Both the position numbers and the translations under genes were made by a program. A DNA stretch of 64,000 nucleotides from Thermodesulfobacterium hydrogeniphilum (lineage in GTDB: Bacteria; Desulfobacterota; Thermodesulfobacteria; Thermodesulfobacteriales; Thermodesulfobacteriaceae), in contig NZ_JQKW01000006.1 in the NCBI RefSeq assembly GCF_000746255.1, forward strand, positions 124,001 to 188,000, in the 5' to 3' direction. Shown piece after piece: positions 9,988 through 18,482 of the stretch; position 1 is the stretch's first letter; each line of letters begins with the position of its first letter. The notes under the pieces are model-generated. The model saw nothing but the letters and a program-made list of their open reading frames with translations. It did no database searches and had not been told where the DNA came from.

Positions 9988-10734
9988 TCATTTAGAATCT
10001 GTTGAAAGAGCTTTTAATAATTCTAAAGGCAATGGAAATAAAATAGTTGAATTTTTCTCAGTAGCAATTTCTATAAGAGTTTGAAGATAACGAAGCTGTA
10101 AAGCAACAGGATTTTGTGCCATTATTTGAGCTGCATCTAATAAGGTTTTAGCAGCTTGGTATTCTCCATCAGCACTAATAATCTTAGCTCTTCTTTCTCT
10201 TTCTGCTTCAGCTTGTTTAGCCATGGCTCTTTTCATCTCTTCTGGAAGGTCTATTTCTTTTATTTCTACTTTTGAGACTTTTACACCCCAGGGTTCTGTA
10301 TCAGCATCTAAAATTTCCTGAAGTTTAATATTAAGCTTTTCTCTTTCTGCAAGGACTTCATCAAGTTCTACTTGGCCACAGATACTTCTTAAAGTAGTTT
10401 GAGCTAATTGACTGGTAGCATAAGAGTAATCTTCTACTTGCAAAAAAGCTTTTTCAGGATCCATAACTCTATAATAAACTACCGCACTTACTCTTATTGA
10501 AACATTATCTTTTGTAATAACTTCCTGGGGAGGAACATCCAAAGTTACTGTTCTCAAATCTATTTTTACCATTCTATCAATAATAGGAAGCAAAATAATT
10601 AATCCAGGACCTTTTACTGCCAAAAATTTTCCTAATCTTAATACAACAGCCCTTTCATATTCGTTAACAATTTTTATAGAAGCCTGCAAAATAAATAGAA
10701 CAACTATTATAATAAATAAAAGAGAAAGCTCCAT
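9988..10734 (-). CDS. Slipin (stomatin/prohibitin-like SPFH protein)
   Basis: Membrane-anchored scaffold protein. One N-terminal hydrophobic segment (residues 3-20) is followed by an SPFH domain ([15 protein letters not shown]...[21 protein letters not shown]) and an Ala/Glu-rich coiled coil (about 165-215). Slipins often pair with an NfeD protein, but neither neighbour is one. It has its own promoter (10766-10794) and the ribosome site AGAGGTGA. Confidence 0.9.
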   Translation of the reverse strand: MELSLLFIIIVVLFILQASIKIVNEYERAVVLRLGKFLAVKGPGLIILLPIIDRMVKIDLRTVTLDVPPQEVITKDNVSIRVSAVVYYRVMDPEKAFLQVEDYSYATSQLAQTTLRSICGQVELDEVLAEREKLNIKLQEILDADTEPWGVKVSKVEIKEIDLPEEMKRAMAKQAEAERERRAKIISADGEYQAAKTLLDAAQIMAQNPVALQLRYLQTLIEIATEKNSTILFPLPLELLKALSTDSK

Positions 10735-10765
10735 AACTCACCTCTTTAAAAGCTTATATAAAAAT

Positions 10766-10794
10766 TTTATAATGGAAAATTTCTTTTTGGTCAA
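10766..10794 (-). promoter_or_regulatory. Sigma-70-type promoter for the slipin gene
   Basis: Read on the minus strand: TTGACC (10789-10794), a 17-bp spacer and TATAAA (10766-10771), about 32 bp from the start codon. It is back to back with the feo promoter. Confidence 0.7.
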
Positions 10795-10828
10795 GTTTAA
10801 AAATTTAAAAATTTTTTACGAAGGATAC

Positions 10829-10857
10829 TTGACTTTTTAATTTTTTTATGATATAAA
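10829..10857 (+). promoter_or_regulatory. Sigma-70-type promoter for the feo operon
   Basis: TTGACT (10829-10834), a 17-bp spacer and TATAAA (10852-10857). The expected transcription start (about 10864) falls inside the palindrome at 10861-10881. Confidence 0.75.
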
Positions 10858-10860
10858 AGT

Positions 10861-10881
10861 AATTGAAATTTAATTTCAATT
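10861..10881. promoter_or_regulatory. Fur-like palindromic operator at the feo transcription start
   Basis: Perfect 10-1-10 inverted repeat with core TTGAAATTTAATTTCAA, placed exactly over the predicted start of feo transcription. Its TGA...TCA ends and AT-rich core resemble the 7-1-7 Fur box. Iron-responsive repression of an iron-uptake operon would fit. The regulator identity is inference. Confidence 0.65.
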
Positions 10882-10902
10882 ACCTTGAAAAGGAGGAAAT
10901 AT

Positions 10903-11145
10903 ATGTTACCCTTAGGACTTTTAAAGAGCGGAGAAAAAGGAGAAATCATAAATATTTTATCTACAGGAAGAGGAATGGGAAGAGGTATAATTTTTCGTTT
11001 GGAAAGCATGGGATTAATGCCTGGAAAAATTGTTGAAATTTTAAATAATACAGGTTGGGGACCTATGCTTGTTAAAGTGGATGGATCAAGAATAGCTATA
11101 GGACGAGGAATGGCTATGAAAATAATGGTAAAGAGATTGTCATGA
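10903..11145 (+). CDS. feoA: FeoA family protein (first copy)
   Basis: SH3-like small cytoplasmic protein of the ferrous-iron uptake system: SGEKGEIINI...LESMGLMPGKIVEIL...VKVDGSRIAIGRGMAMKIMV is the FeoA pattern. The ATG at 10903 follows AGGAGG at 7-bp spacing, giving 80 aa. An in-frame TTG at 10885 lies upstream of that ribosome site and is unlikely. First of two FeoA genes ahead of feoB. Confidence 0.88.
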   Translation: MLPLGLLKSGEKGEIINILSTGRGMGRGIIFRLESMGLMPGKIVEILNNTGWGPMLVKVDGSRIAIGRGMAMKIMVKRLS

Positions 11146-11166
11146 GGTTAAGTAGAGAAATTTTAA

Positions 11167-11198
11167 GTAAAACAGGATCTTTAACTGCGATCCTTTAC
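11167..11198 (+). other. Imperfect hairpin in the feoA-feoA intergenic region
   Basis: AGGATC pairs with GATCCT, and the flanking GTAA pairs with TTAC after a 3-nt bulge. No T-run follows, so an attenuator or processing site is as likely as a terminator. Confidence 0.3.
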
Positions 11199-11289
11199 TT
11201 GTGGAATATTTGTTTAATATCCAAAATAAAATTGAATCGTATTTAGGTATAAAAAAAAGATAATTATAAAAAAATTTTTTTAAATAATA

Positions 11290-11320
11290 ATTGAAAATGA
11301 AATACAATTTAAATTTCAAT
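11290..11320. promoter_or_regulatory. Possible second Fur-like site upstream of feoA (second copy)
   Basis: ATTGAAA...TTTCAAT half-sites, also TGAAAT...ATTTCA, repeat the half-site of the feo operator at wider spacing within the 262-bp gap between the two feoA genes. The match is looser than the upstream palindrome. Confidence 0.35.
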
Positions 11321-11407
11321 TTAAAATTAGGGGTTTAATCTGAATAACAGGAGAGGTAATTATTATGCTAAGAGACTTGTAAAAAATCTTATAAGGAGGA
11401 GGGAGGT

Positions 11408-11635
11408 ATGAAACTAAGTGAGCTTAAACCAAAAGAAAAAGGAAAAATTGTAAAACTTACAATTACTGGATCTTTAAAAAGAAGATTGATGGATATGGGG
11501 ATAGTACCAGGTGAAATTGTTTATGTAGAAAAAGTAGCACCTCTCGGAGATCCTATAGATATAGTTATTAAAAACTATCATCTCTCTCTAAGAAAAAGCG
11601 AGGCAGAAAATATAGAGGTTGAGGAGGTGAAGTGA
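11408..11635 (+). CDS. feoA: FeoA family protein (second copy)
   Basis: 75-aa SH3-like protein with [16 protein letters not shown]...[45 protein letters not shown], a textbook FeoA. The GDPIDI...LSLR segment is the common form normally found directly before feoB, so this is the more canonical copy. AGGAGGGAGG precedes the ATG. Its TGA stop overlaps the feoB ATG (ATGA-type), so translation is coupled. Confidence 0.93.
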   Translation: MKLSELKPKEKGKIVKLTITGSLKRRLMDMGIVPGEIVYVEKVAPLGDPIDIVIKNYHLSLRKSEAENIEVEEVK

Positions 11636-12024
11636 TGAAAGAGATAACCGTTGCAGTGATAGGAAATCCTAACACAGGCAAATCTACTCTCATAAATGCT
11701 ATTGCTGGAACAAGACTTCAGGTGGGAAACTGGCCAGGTGTAACTGTAGAAAAGAAAACAGCTATTTTTGAATTTGATGGGTTAACTGTAAACTTAGTTG
11801 ATCTTCCAGGGACTTATAGCTTAAGTCCTTATACTCAGGAAGAAATTATTGCAAGAGATTTTCTGATAAAGGAAAAACCCGATCTTGTGATAGATGTTGT
11901 GGATACTACTAATCTTGAGAGAAATCTGTATTTACTTTTACAGATTTTAGAGCTTGGAATCCCTATAATAGTTGCTTTAAACATGGTTGATGAAGCTAAA
12001 AAAAAAGATTGGAAATTAACATAA
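11635..12024 (+). CDS. feoB: Ferrous iron transporter FeoB, N-terminal G-domain part (frameshifted gene)
   Basis: GTPase domain of the inner-membrane Fe(II) transporter: P-loop GNPNTGKST, switch II DLPGTYS and the specificity motif NMVD. The frame ends early, just after DEAKKK, because of a run of nine A's at 11998-12006. The rest of FeoB continues in the -1 frame, so this and the next entry are one gene, about 717 aa if read through. GGAGGTGA precedes the ATG at 11635. Confidence 0.9.
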   Translation: MKEITVAVIGNPNTGKSTLINAIAGTRLQVGNWPGVTVEKKTAIFEFDGLTVNLVDLPGTYSLSPYTQEEIIARDFLIKEKPDLVIDVVDTTNLERNLYLLLQILELGIPIIVALNMVDEAKKKDWKLT

Positions 12025-13787
12025 AAGGCTTAGAAGAAGCTTTAGGAATAAATGTGGTTCCTACTGTGGCTACTAAAGGAGAAGGGGTAAAAGAACTTCT
12101 TTTTACAGTAAAAAAAATAGCTGGAAATAAAGAGGGTTATAAACCAAAAATCCTTAACTATGGAGAAAAAATAGAAAAAGCTTTAGAAAATCTGGAAGAG
12201 CTAATAAAAAAAGAAAATATGGAACTTGTGGCTAAATATCCTTCACGATGGCTTTGTTTAAAACTTCTTGAAGGAGATGAACTTATATTAAAGGAAACAG
12301 GTCTTATTAATAATTCAGAATTTTTAGAGAAATTGGAGAAAATAAGAGAACCTTTAATAAAGACCTATGATGAAGATATAGAATCAATTTTGGCAGATAT
12401 ACGTTATGGTTTAGCTCATGGTATTGTCAAGGAAATGGTAAAGAAAAAGGAAAAGGTTACTTCAGATTTTACAGAAAGAGTGGATAAAATAGTTTTAAAT
12501 CGTATTTTGGGAATTCCTATTTTCTTAGCTATAATGTGGTTAGTTTTTAAATTGGCTTTTGACTTTGGGGGACCTTTTTGTGATTGGATTGATGGATTTA
12601 TAGGCTTCATAGGGAAATGGGTTTCAGTTGGTCTTGATAATATAGGGGCTGCAGAATGGTTTAAATTTCTTATTGTTGATGGGATAATTGGAGGAGTAGG
12701 GGCTGTTCTTGTTTTTGTTCCCTTAATTGGAATCTTTATGCTTGCTATAACCTTTCTTGAAGGAAGTGGTTATTTAGCAAGAGCAGCTTTTGTAATGGAT
12801 AGAATAATGCATAGTTTTGGTCTTCATGGGAAATCTTTTATTCCTTTGATAATAGGTTTTGGTTGCAATGTTCCCTCTATCTATGGAACAAGAGTTCTTG
12901 AAACAGATAGAGATAGAAAACTTACAGCTCTACTCTGTCCTTGTATGTCCTGTAGTGCAAGACTTCCTGTATATGTTTTATTTGCAGGGCTTTTTTTTGC
13001 TCAATACGGAGGTACTGTAATCTGGTCTCTGTATATTTTAGGGATTATTGTAGCAGTCATTTTAGGAATAATTTTGAGTAAAACTATTTATAAAGGAATG
13101 AAACCAATTTTTGTTATGGAATTGCCACCTTATAGAATGCCTACTTTAAAATACCTCTCTATTTATACTTGGGAGAAATTAAAACATTTTCTTATAAAAG
13201 CAGGAACTTTTATTTTAGCAGCTTCTATTTTGGTCTGGGTTCTTTTAAATATTCCTTACGGTGCTCCAAAGGATAAAACACTTTTAGCAGGTATTGGAAA
13301 AGCTATAAGCCCTGTGTTTTCTCCACTTGGTTTTGGTAAATGGGAGGCTGTTTCAGCTCTTGTTACAGGCATAGTAGCAAAAGAGGTGGTAGTAACCACC
13401 ATGGCTGAGATATATAGTGCTAAAAAGGAAAAAGAAGTAGAAGAAAAAACTTCTTTTGGGCAGGATTTAAAAGAACAAATAATAGGTTTAAGCTCTGCTT
13501 TTAAAGAAGCTGTTAAGAATATGTTTTCTCTAAAATCTGGAATTTTTGAAGCTGAGGAAGAGGAAGGTGGGTGGAAAGCCAATATTAGAAAAGCTTTTAC
13601 TCCTTTGAGTGTTTATTCCTATTTAGTTTTTGTTCTTCTTTATTGGCCCTGCATGGTATTTGCTTTTGCTTTAAGAGCAGAATTTGGTTGGAAACTTTTG
13701 GGACAGACTTTTTTGATTTATACACTACTTCCCTGGATTATGTCTTTTCTTGTGTATAATATTGGTAAATTGTTAGAAATAGGATAA
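12003..13787 (+). CDS. feoB: Ferrous iron transporter FeoB, C-terminal membrane part (continuation in -1 frame)
   Basis: Carries the end of the G-domain ([28 protein letters not shown]), the helical linker and the Gate/FeoB_C membrane domain. Signature segments are [15 protein letters not shown] and [13 protein letters not shown], plus the second gate [16 protein letters not shown]. The only nearby start is a TTG at 12009 with no ribosome site, so it is unlikely to be translated independently. The membrane part has no further damage, which argues against long-standing decay. Confidence 0.9.
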   Translation, partial: KRLEINIKGLEEALGINVVPTVATKGEGVKELLFTVKKIAGNKEGYKPKILNYGEKIEKALENLEELIKKENMELVAKYPSRWLCLKLLEGDELILKETGLINNSEFLEKLEKIREPLIKTYDEDIESILADIRYGLAHGIVKEMVKKKEKVTSDFTERVDKIVLNRILGIPIFLAIMWLVFKLAFDFGGPFCDWIDGFIGFIGKWVSVGLDNIGAAEWFKFLIVDGIIGGVGAVLVFVPLIGIFMLAITFLEGSGYLARAAFVMDRIMHSFGLHGKSFIPLIIGFGCNVPSIYGTRVLETDRDRKLTALLCPCMSCSARLPVYVLFAGLFFAQYGGTVIWSLYILGIIVAVILGIILSKTIYKGMKPIFVMELPPYRMPTLKYLSIYTWEKLKHFLIKAGTFILAASILVWVLLNIPYGAPKDKTLLAGIGKAISPVFSPLGFGKWEAVSALVTGIVAKEVVVTTMAEIYSAKKEKEVEEKTSFGQDLKEQIIGLSSAFKEAVKNMFSLKSGIFEAEEEEGGWKANIRKAFTPLSVYSYLVFVLLYWPCMVFAFALRAEFGWKLLGQTFLIYTLLPWIMSFLVYNIGKLLEIG

Positions 13788-13872
13788 AAAGTAAATATTG
13801 AATATAAACTATTGAAAAATTTTTAAAATATGTTAATACAAATTTTTATAAAATTTTACAAAGGAGAAATAA

Positions 13873-14076
13873 ATGGAAAAATTTTCAAACGATATGGCTA
13901 AAATTAAACATCTTATATCTCACTGGATTGAGCATGCTCAAGAGCATGCAGAGGAATTTGAAAGATGGGCTGAGAAAATAAAACAAATAGAAGGTACTGA
14001 GGAAATTTCAGAAGCACTTAAAAAGGCTTCTACGAAATTTAAAGAAGTGGTGGATTTGTTAAAACTCTATAAATAA
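13873..14076 (+). CDS. Small His-rich helical protein in the feo operon
   Basis: 67 aa, no signal peptide, predicted to be all helix. HWIEHAQEHAEEFERWAEKI is rich in His, Glu and Trp and resembles small HWxEHNxxHAxEF proteins that I associate with metal-handling loci. I cannot name a tested function. The spaced histidines could bind Fe(II) or another metal. GGAG lies ahead of the ATG, and it sits between feoB and the porin. Confidence 0.7.
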   Translation: MEKFSNDMAKIKHLISHWIEHAQEHAEEFERWAEKIKQIEGTEEISEALKKASTKFKEVVDLLKLYK

Positions 14077-14093
14077 TATAAAGGAGGGATATC

Positions 14094-15218
14094 ATGAGGA
14101 AAACCGCTTTTGCTTTGGCAATGGGAAGTTTATTATTAGTCCCCAGTATTTCGGTTTTTGCTTATGACTTAAATGGTAAAATCTCTTTTGAGGGTACTTT
14201 TACAGGTGTTTATCAATATTTAGATAAAACACAAGGAAATTTTAAAGATCATGATCGTGGTTCTGGAGCTGTAGATTTGGGTTTATCTTTTACTCCAACT
14301 GATGTGGATGAGTTTCATATTACAGGTAGCTTTGCCAGTGGTAATGGAGTGAAAGATGTATCACCTTTTAATCTTGCACCTAATGCAGATGATTTAGAAG
14401 ATGATGTTAAAAATATAAACGGTCATAAAGATCAAGATGCTGTTTTAGAACTTTGGTATGCTCATGATTTTAACTTTGATAAAGATACTTCCTTAAAATT
14501 GACCTTAGGAATTATTGATGCTACTGTTTATATAGATGATAATAGATTTGCAAATGATGAAATTTCTCAATTCATGAATGATGTATTTGTAAATACCCCT
14601 TTAACTACACCTCCAAGTTATGATCTGGGTGCAGTGGCTGAGTTTAATAAAGGACCTATTTCAATAAAATTACTTGGTATGCAAACTAAGGATACTGATG
14701 TTAATACTTTTTATCAATATTATGCTTTGCAATTGGGATACCATTGGGAAAATTCTCTTGGAGAGGGTAACTATAGAATTTATGGTTTTATGACTAATAA
14801 AAGATTTCCTAATTGGACAAATACTGAAAAAGAGAGGCTTAAAGGGATAGGTATTTCTGTGGATCAAGATATTATAAAAGACAAATTAGGAGCCTTTTTA
14901 AGAGCAGGATGGCAGGATGATAAGGCTCAGATTGATTATGAATATCTTATTTCTTTTGGAGTAAACATTCCCTTTAGTTTTCTTGGTAGAGGAGGAAATG
15001 AACTTGGAATTGGGTATGCCTATTTAGATGGAGCTGATAAAGCTGATATTTCTAATACTCATGCTATAGAAGCTTATGCTAAATTTCCTCTTTTTACACA
15101 AGATAGATTAAGTTCAGATATTACTTTAGATTTTCAGTATTTAAATGATAATTACAAAAGCGATCAAGAAGATAAAGAAGGATTCGTTTATGGTGTAAGA
15201 TGGAACTTGGCATTTTAA
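14094..15218 (+). CDS. Outer-membrane porin (OprB-like beta-barrel)
   Basis: 374 aa with a cleavable signal peptide (MRKTAFALAMGSLLLVPSIS, cut probably after VFA). Alternating aromatic/polar strands follow, ending in the aromatic WNLAF typical of outer-membrane barrels. LTLGIIDATVYIDDNRFANDE resembles the OprB carbohydrate-porin signature (GKIDTTAYFDxNxxANDE). It lies 17 bp after the small feo-linked gene and shares the terminator, so iron passage or an iron-regulated porin role is plausible. Confidence 0.8.
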   Translation: MRKTAFALAMGSLLLVPSISVFAYDLNGKISFEGTFTGVYQYLDKTQGNFKDHDRGSGAVDLGLSFTPTDVDEFHITGSFASGNGVKDVSPFNLAPNADDLEDDVKNINGHKDQDAVLELWYAHDFNFDKDTSLKLTLGIIDATVYIDDNRFANDEISQFMNDVFVNTPLTTPPSYDLGAVAEFNKGPISIKLLGMQTKDTDVNTFYQYYALQLGYHWENSLGEGNYRIYGFMTNKRFPNWTNTEKERLKGIGISVDQDIIKDKLGAFLRAGWQDDKAQIDYEYLISFGVNIPFSFLGRGGNELGIGYAYLDGADKADISNTHAIEAYAKFPLFTQDRLSSDITLDFQYLNDNYKSDQEDKEGFVYGVRWNLAF

Positions 15219-15235
15219 CCTTCATACCACACCTC

Positions 15236-15251
15236 AGCCCCTTCGGGGGCT
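15236..15251 (+). terminator. Rho-independent terminator of the feo-porin operon
   Basis: Six-bp GC-rich stem AGCCCC/GGGGCT closed by a UUCG tetraloop and followed by ATTTTGTTT. Confidence 0.9.
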
Positions 15252-15335
15252 ATTTTGTTTAAAAATCTTGACTTAAATTTTTTATGTTTTACAATTTTCA
15301 AATAAGAGAATTAAAATTAACTTAGGAGTTGGGTT

Positions 15336-15677
15336 ATGGATTGCATTTTTTGTAAAATTGCTAAAAAAGAGATTCCTGCTAACATAATTTATGAAGATGA
15401 TAAAGTATTAGCTTTTCATGATATTAATCCTCAAGCACCTTTTCATATTTTAGTAATTCCAAAAAAGCACATTTCTACACTTTTAGAGCTTACAGAAGAT
15501 GACAAAGATCTTATAGGTCATATTTATTTAGTGATAAATAAATTAGCCAAGGATCTTGGTTTTGCGGATAGAGGTTACAGAGTAGTTGTTAATTGTAAAG
15601 AAGAGGCAGGACAGACTGTATTTCATATTCATTTCCATATTTTAGCAGGAAGAGAAATGGGCTGGCCTCCGGGCTAA
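15336..15677 (+). CDS. hinT: HIT family nucleotide hydrolase (HinT-like)
   Basis: 113-aa histidine-triad protein. [20 protein letters not shown] is the N-terminal signature and HIHFHIL the catalytic triad. HinT proteins hydrolyse AMP-lysine and similar nucleotide phosphoramidates. AGGAG lies before the ATG. It converges on metG across a shared hairpin. Confidence 0.94.
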   Translation: MDCIFCKIAKKEIPANIIYEDDKVLAFHDINPQAPFHILVIPKKHISTLLELTEDDKDLIGHIYLVINKLAKDLGFADRGYRVVVNCKEEAGQTVFHIHFHILAGREMGWPPG

Positions 15678-15685
15678 ACCAGCCC
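15659..15685. terminator. Shared hairpin terminator between hinT and metG
   Basis: GGGCTGG (15659-15665) pairs with CCAGCCC (15679-15685). A T-rich tract follows on the plus strand. The stem starts inside the hinT coding sequence. The minus-strand side lacks a clean T-run, so it mainly serves hinT. Confidence 0.6.
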
Positions 15686-15691
15686 TTAATT

Positions 15692-17587
15692 TTATTTAAC
15701 TTTTGCGCCTGGTTCCACCTCTTTTTCCGGGATTATTAAGCAAAGTCCATTTTTATCTTTTGCAGCTAATATCATCCCTTCTGATAATACACCTCTTATT
15801 TTGGCTGGCTTTAAATTTGCTACTAATACCACTTCCTTCCCTATTAAATCTTCAGGTTTATAATATTCCGCTATTCCAGAAACAATTTGCCTTTTTTCAG
15901 GACATAAAATTTCTAATTTTAAAAGTCTGTCTGTTCCTTTAACCTTTTCTGCAGAAATAATTTTACCTATTCTAAGATCTAATTTTTGAAACTCCTCTAT
16001 AGATAATAATTCTGGTTTTTCTTTCTTTTCTTCCATAGACTTTTCTCCTTTTTCAGCTTTTTCTAAAATTTTTTCATCTATTCTTGGGAAAAGAGGTTTT
16101 CCTTTGGTAATTAAAACATCTTCTTTCAAACCCTTGAAATTTAAAACATCTTCCCAAATGAGATTTTTATCATAACCAAGATTATTTAAAAGAATTTGAG
16201 AACTTTCTGGCATAACAGGATAAAGAGCAATAGCAAAACTTTTAATAGCTTCTAATATAATTCTTAAAATGGTAGCAGTTCTTTTTTTATTCCCCTTTTT
16301 TATTTCGTTCCATGGAGCTGTGCGATCTATATAGACATTTCCTTCTCTTATGGCTTCCCAGAGTTTTTCCAAAGCTCTGTGAAATTGAAACCTTGTAAAA
16401 AGATTTTCATATTCTTTTAAAGCTTTCTCAATCAAAGCGAGATAATTTTTATCTTCATCTTTAAGCTCTTCCAACTGCGGAACTTTACTTTCAAAATACT
16501 TTTCTACTAAATTTAAAGTTCTATAAATCAAATTTCCATAATCATTAGCTAAATCTGCATTAATTCTTGTAATAAAAGCTTGCAAACTGAATTCTCCATC
16601 ATAACCAAAAGCCATTTCTCTTAAGAGAAAATATCTTAATTGATCTTTTCCGAATTTTTTAGCAAGTTCTACAGGATCTACAATATTTCCCAAGGATTTT
16701 GACATCTTTAGTTTATCAACTAACCAGTATCCATGAACCAGAAGTTTTTTATAAACTGGTAAATCCAAAGCTTTTAGCATAATAGGCCAGTAAATAGCAT
16801 GAGGTTTCAAGATATCTTTTGCTATAATATGATGGGCATTTTCCCACCAATCTTTCCATTGAGGATTATCAGGATATTCTATTCCTGTTAAATAATTAAG
16901 TAAAGCATCAAACCAAACATAAGTTACATAATTAGTATCAAAAGGAAGCTCTATTCCCCAGGAAAGCCTAATTTTAGGGCGAGATATACAAAGGGGAGGA
17001 AGCTCTTCTTCTAACATATTTAAAACTTCCTCTTTGTAAAATTCAGGATAAATCAAATCGTTCTTATGAATGTAGTCTTTTAACCAGTTTCTGTATTTTT
17101 CTAAATTAAAAAAATAGTTTTTTTCTTTTATATATTCTGGTCTGGTTTTATGATCTTTACACCTTCCTTCTTCATCAAGTTCTTTATTGGTAAGAAATCT
17201 TTCACAACCAAAACAATATAAACCTTCATATTCATCTAAATAAATCTCTCCTTTCTCATAAAGTTTTTGCAAAACAAACTGAACAACCTTTTTATGTTCA
17301 GGATAAGTAGTTCTTATAAATTTATTGTAAGTTAAACCAAAATAATCCCAGTTTTTCTTAAAAACTGAACTAATTTCATCAACAAAAGTCTGAGGATTTT
17401 TTCCTTTATCTTTTGCTGATTTTTGAATCTTATCTCCGTGTTCATCAGTTCCTGTTAAAAAGAAGACTTCCCAATTTTTTAATCTATAAAATCTTGCAAG
17501 TGTATCTACCACAATTGTAGTATAAGCATGCCCTAAATGAGGATAAGCATTAACATAATAAATCGGAGTAGTTAGATAGATTTTCAT
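15692..17587 (-). CDS. metG: Methionyl-tRNA synthetase
   Basis: Class I aminoacyl-tRNA synthetase, 631 aa. N-terminal TTPIYYVNAYPHLGHAYT holds the HIGH-type motif, CFGCE plus the following Cys/His pair forms the zinc knuckle, and KMSKSLG is the KMSKS loop. A C-terminal tRNA-binding (EMAP/OB) domain starts at FQKLDLRIGKI and ends the protein. Last gene of the Trm112-DUF4416-moaA-PSP1-metG operon, 4 bp after PSP1. Confidence 0.97.
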   Translation of the reverse strand: MKIYLTTPIYYVNAYPHLGHAYTTIVVDTLARFYRLKNWEVFFLTGTDEHGDKIQKSAKDKGKNPQTFVDEISSVFKKNWDYFGLTYNKFIRTTYPEHKKVVQFVLQKLYEKGEIYLDEYEGLYCFGCERFLTNKELDEEGRCKDHKTRPEYIKEKNYFFNLEKYRNWLKDYIHKNDLIYPEFYKEEVLNMLEEELPPLCISRPKIRLSWGIELPFDTNYVTYVWFDALLNYLTGIEYPDNPQWKDWWENAHHIIAKDILKPHAIYWPIMLKALDLPVYKKLLVHGYWLVDKLKMSKSLGNIVDPVELAKKFGKDQLRYFLLREMAFGYDGEFSLQAFITRINADLANDYGNLIYRTLNLVEKYFESKVPQLEELKDEDKNYLALIEKALKEYENLFTRFQFHRALEKLWEAIREGNVYIDRTAPWNEIKKGNKKRTATILRIILEAIKSFAIALYPVMPESSQILLNNLGYDKNLIWEDVLNFKGLKEDVLITKGKPLFPRIDEKILEKAEKGEKSMEEKKEKPELLSIEEFQKLDLRIGKIISAEKVKGTDRLLKLEILCPEKRQIVSGIAEYYKPEDLIGKEVVLVANLKPAKIRGVLSEGMILAAKDKNGLCLIIPEKEVEPGAKVK

Positions 17588-17591
17588 AGAT

Positions 17592-18482
17592 TTATTCCTC
17601 CTCTTCTAAAGTTTTAAGATGGTCTTCAGTTATATCTTCTGCATGTTCTTCTATAAAAGATTTTATGTCATTTACAGGTATTTGAATTATCATACCATCT
17701 TTATTTTCCAGATATACAGCTTTTTGGAAGATGTTATATTTAAGAATTTTATAAGATTCGCCATTGATTCTAATTTTATTACCTATTTTAGGAAGATTTT
17801 CTAAAAATTCTTTATAAACATTCATTTCATAGGCTAAGCAACAGAGAAGTCTGCCACAGGGACCTGAAATTTTATTAGGATCCAAAATAAGCCCTTGTTC
17901 TTTTGCTATTCTTATGGATAGAGGTGTAAATTGTTTTAAAAACCTGGCACAGCAGAATTCCCTCCCACAAAATCCTATTCCTCCTATAAGAGCTGTTTCA
18001 TTTCTTACCCCTATTTGTCGCATTTCAATCCTCATTCTTAAAGCTCTGGCTAATTCCTTTACTAGTTGTCTAAAATCTATTCTTCCATCTGCAGTATAAT
18101 AAAAAATAATTTTGCTTCTGTCAAAAAAACAATCTACTCTTACTAAATTCATCTGTAATCCTAATTCCTTAGCAAATTGAAGACAAAATTCTTTACCTTT
18201 TTCTTCAAGTTCTAATTTTCTCTCAAACTCTTTCCTCTCTTTTAAATTGGCTTTTCTTAATACCACAGGAAGACCTTCTATATCAAAAGGTATTTTATAA
18301 GAAACTTGAGTAAGTATAAAAACTTCCTTTCTTTGATCAGGAAGTTCTACAAGAACATAAGTTCCCTTAGGGAGAGGTTTATAAAGTTTCAAAGCTCTAT
18401 CAGGGAATTCAGATTTTAAAGTTCCAGAGCTAATCCAGATTTGGTGTCTTTTCTCTTGCGCTTTCCCTCCTTTTTTAGACAT
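17592..18482 (-). CDS. PSP1-domain protein (RicT/YaaT-like)
   Basis: 296-aa PSP1 protein. The cysteine clusters GFCGREFCCARFL and GPCGRLLCCLAYE are the hallmark of RicT-type proteins, which in Bacillus form an Fe-S-containing Y-complex influencing mRNA processing. A role here is inference. The extreme C-terminus is acidic. It starts one base after the moaA stop. Confidence 0.88.
   Translation of the reverse strand: MSKKGGKAQEKRHQIWISSGTLKSEFPDRALKLYKPLPKGTYVLVELPDQRKEVFILTQVSYKIPFDIEGLPVVLRKANLKERKEFERKLELEEKGKEFCLQFAKELGLQMNLVRVDCFFDRSKIIFYYTADGRIDFRQLVKELARALRMRIEMRQIGVRNETALIGGIGFCGREFCCARFLKQFTPLSIRIAKEQGLILDPNKISGPCGRLLCCLAYEMNVYKEFLENLPKIGNKIRINGESYKILKYNIFQKAVYLENKDGMIIQIPVNDIKSFIEEHAEDITEDHLKTLEEEE

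Noticed and set aside
10797-11009. 70-aa minus-strand ORF across the feo promoter
   Set aside because: Covers the promoter, operator and feoA on the other strand; low-complexity product.
12009-13787. Independent 592-aa transporter starting at a TTG
   Set aside because: Its N-terminus is the missing end of the FeoB G-domain and no ribosome site precedes the TTG; treated as the second part of feoB.
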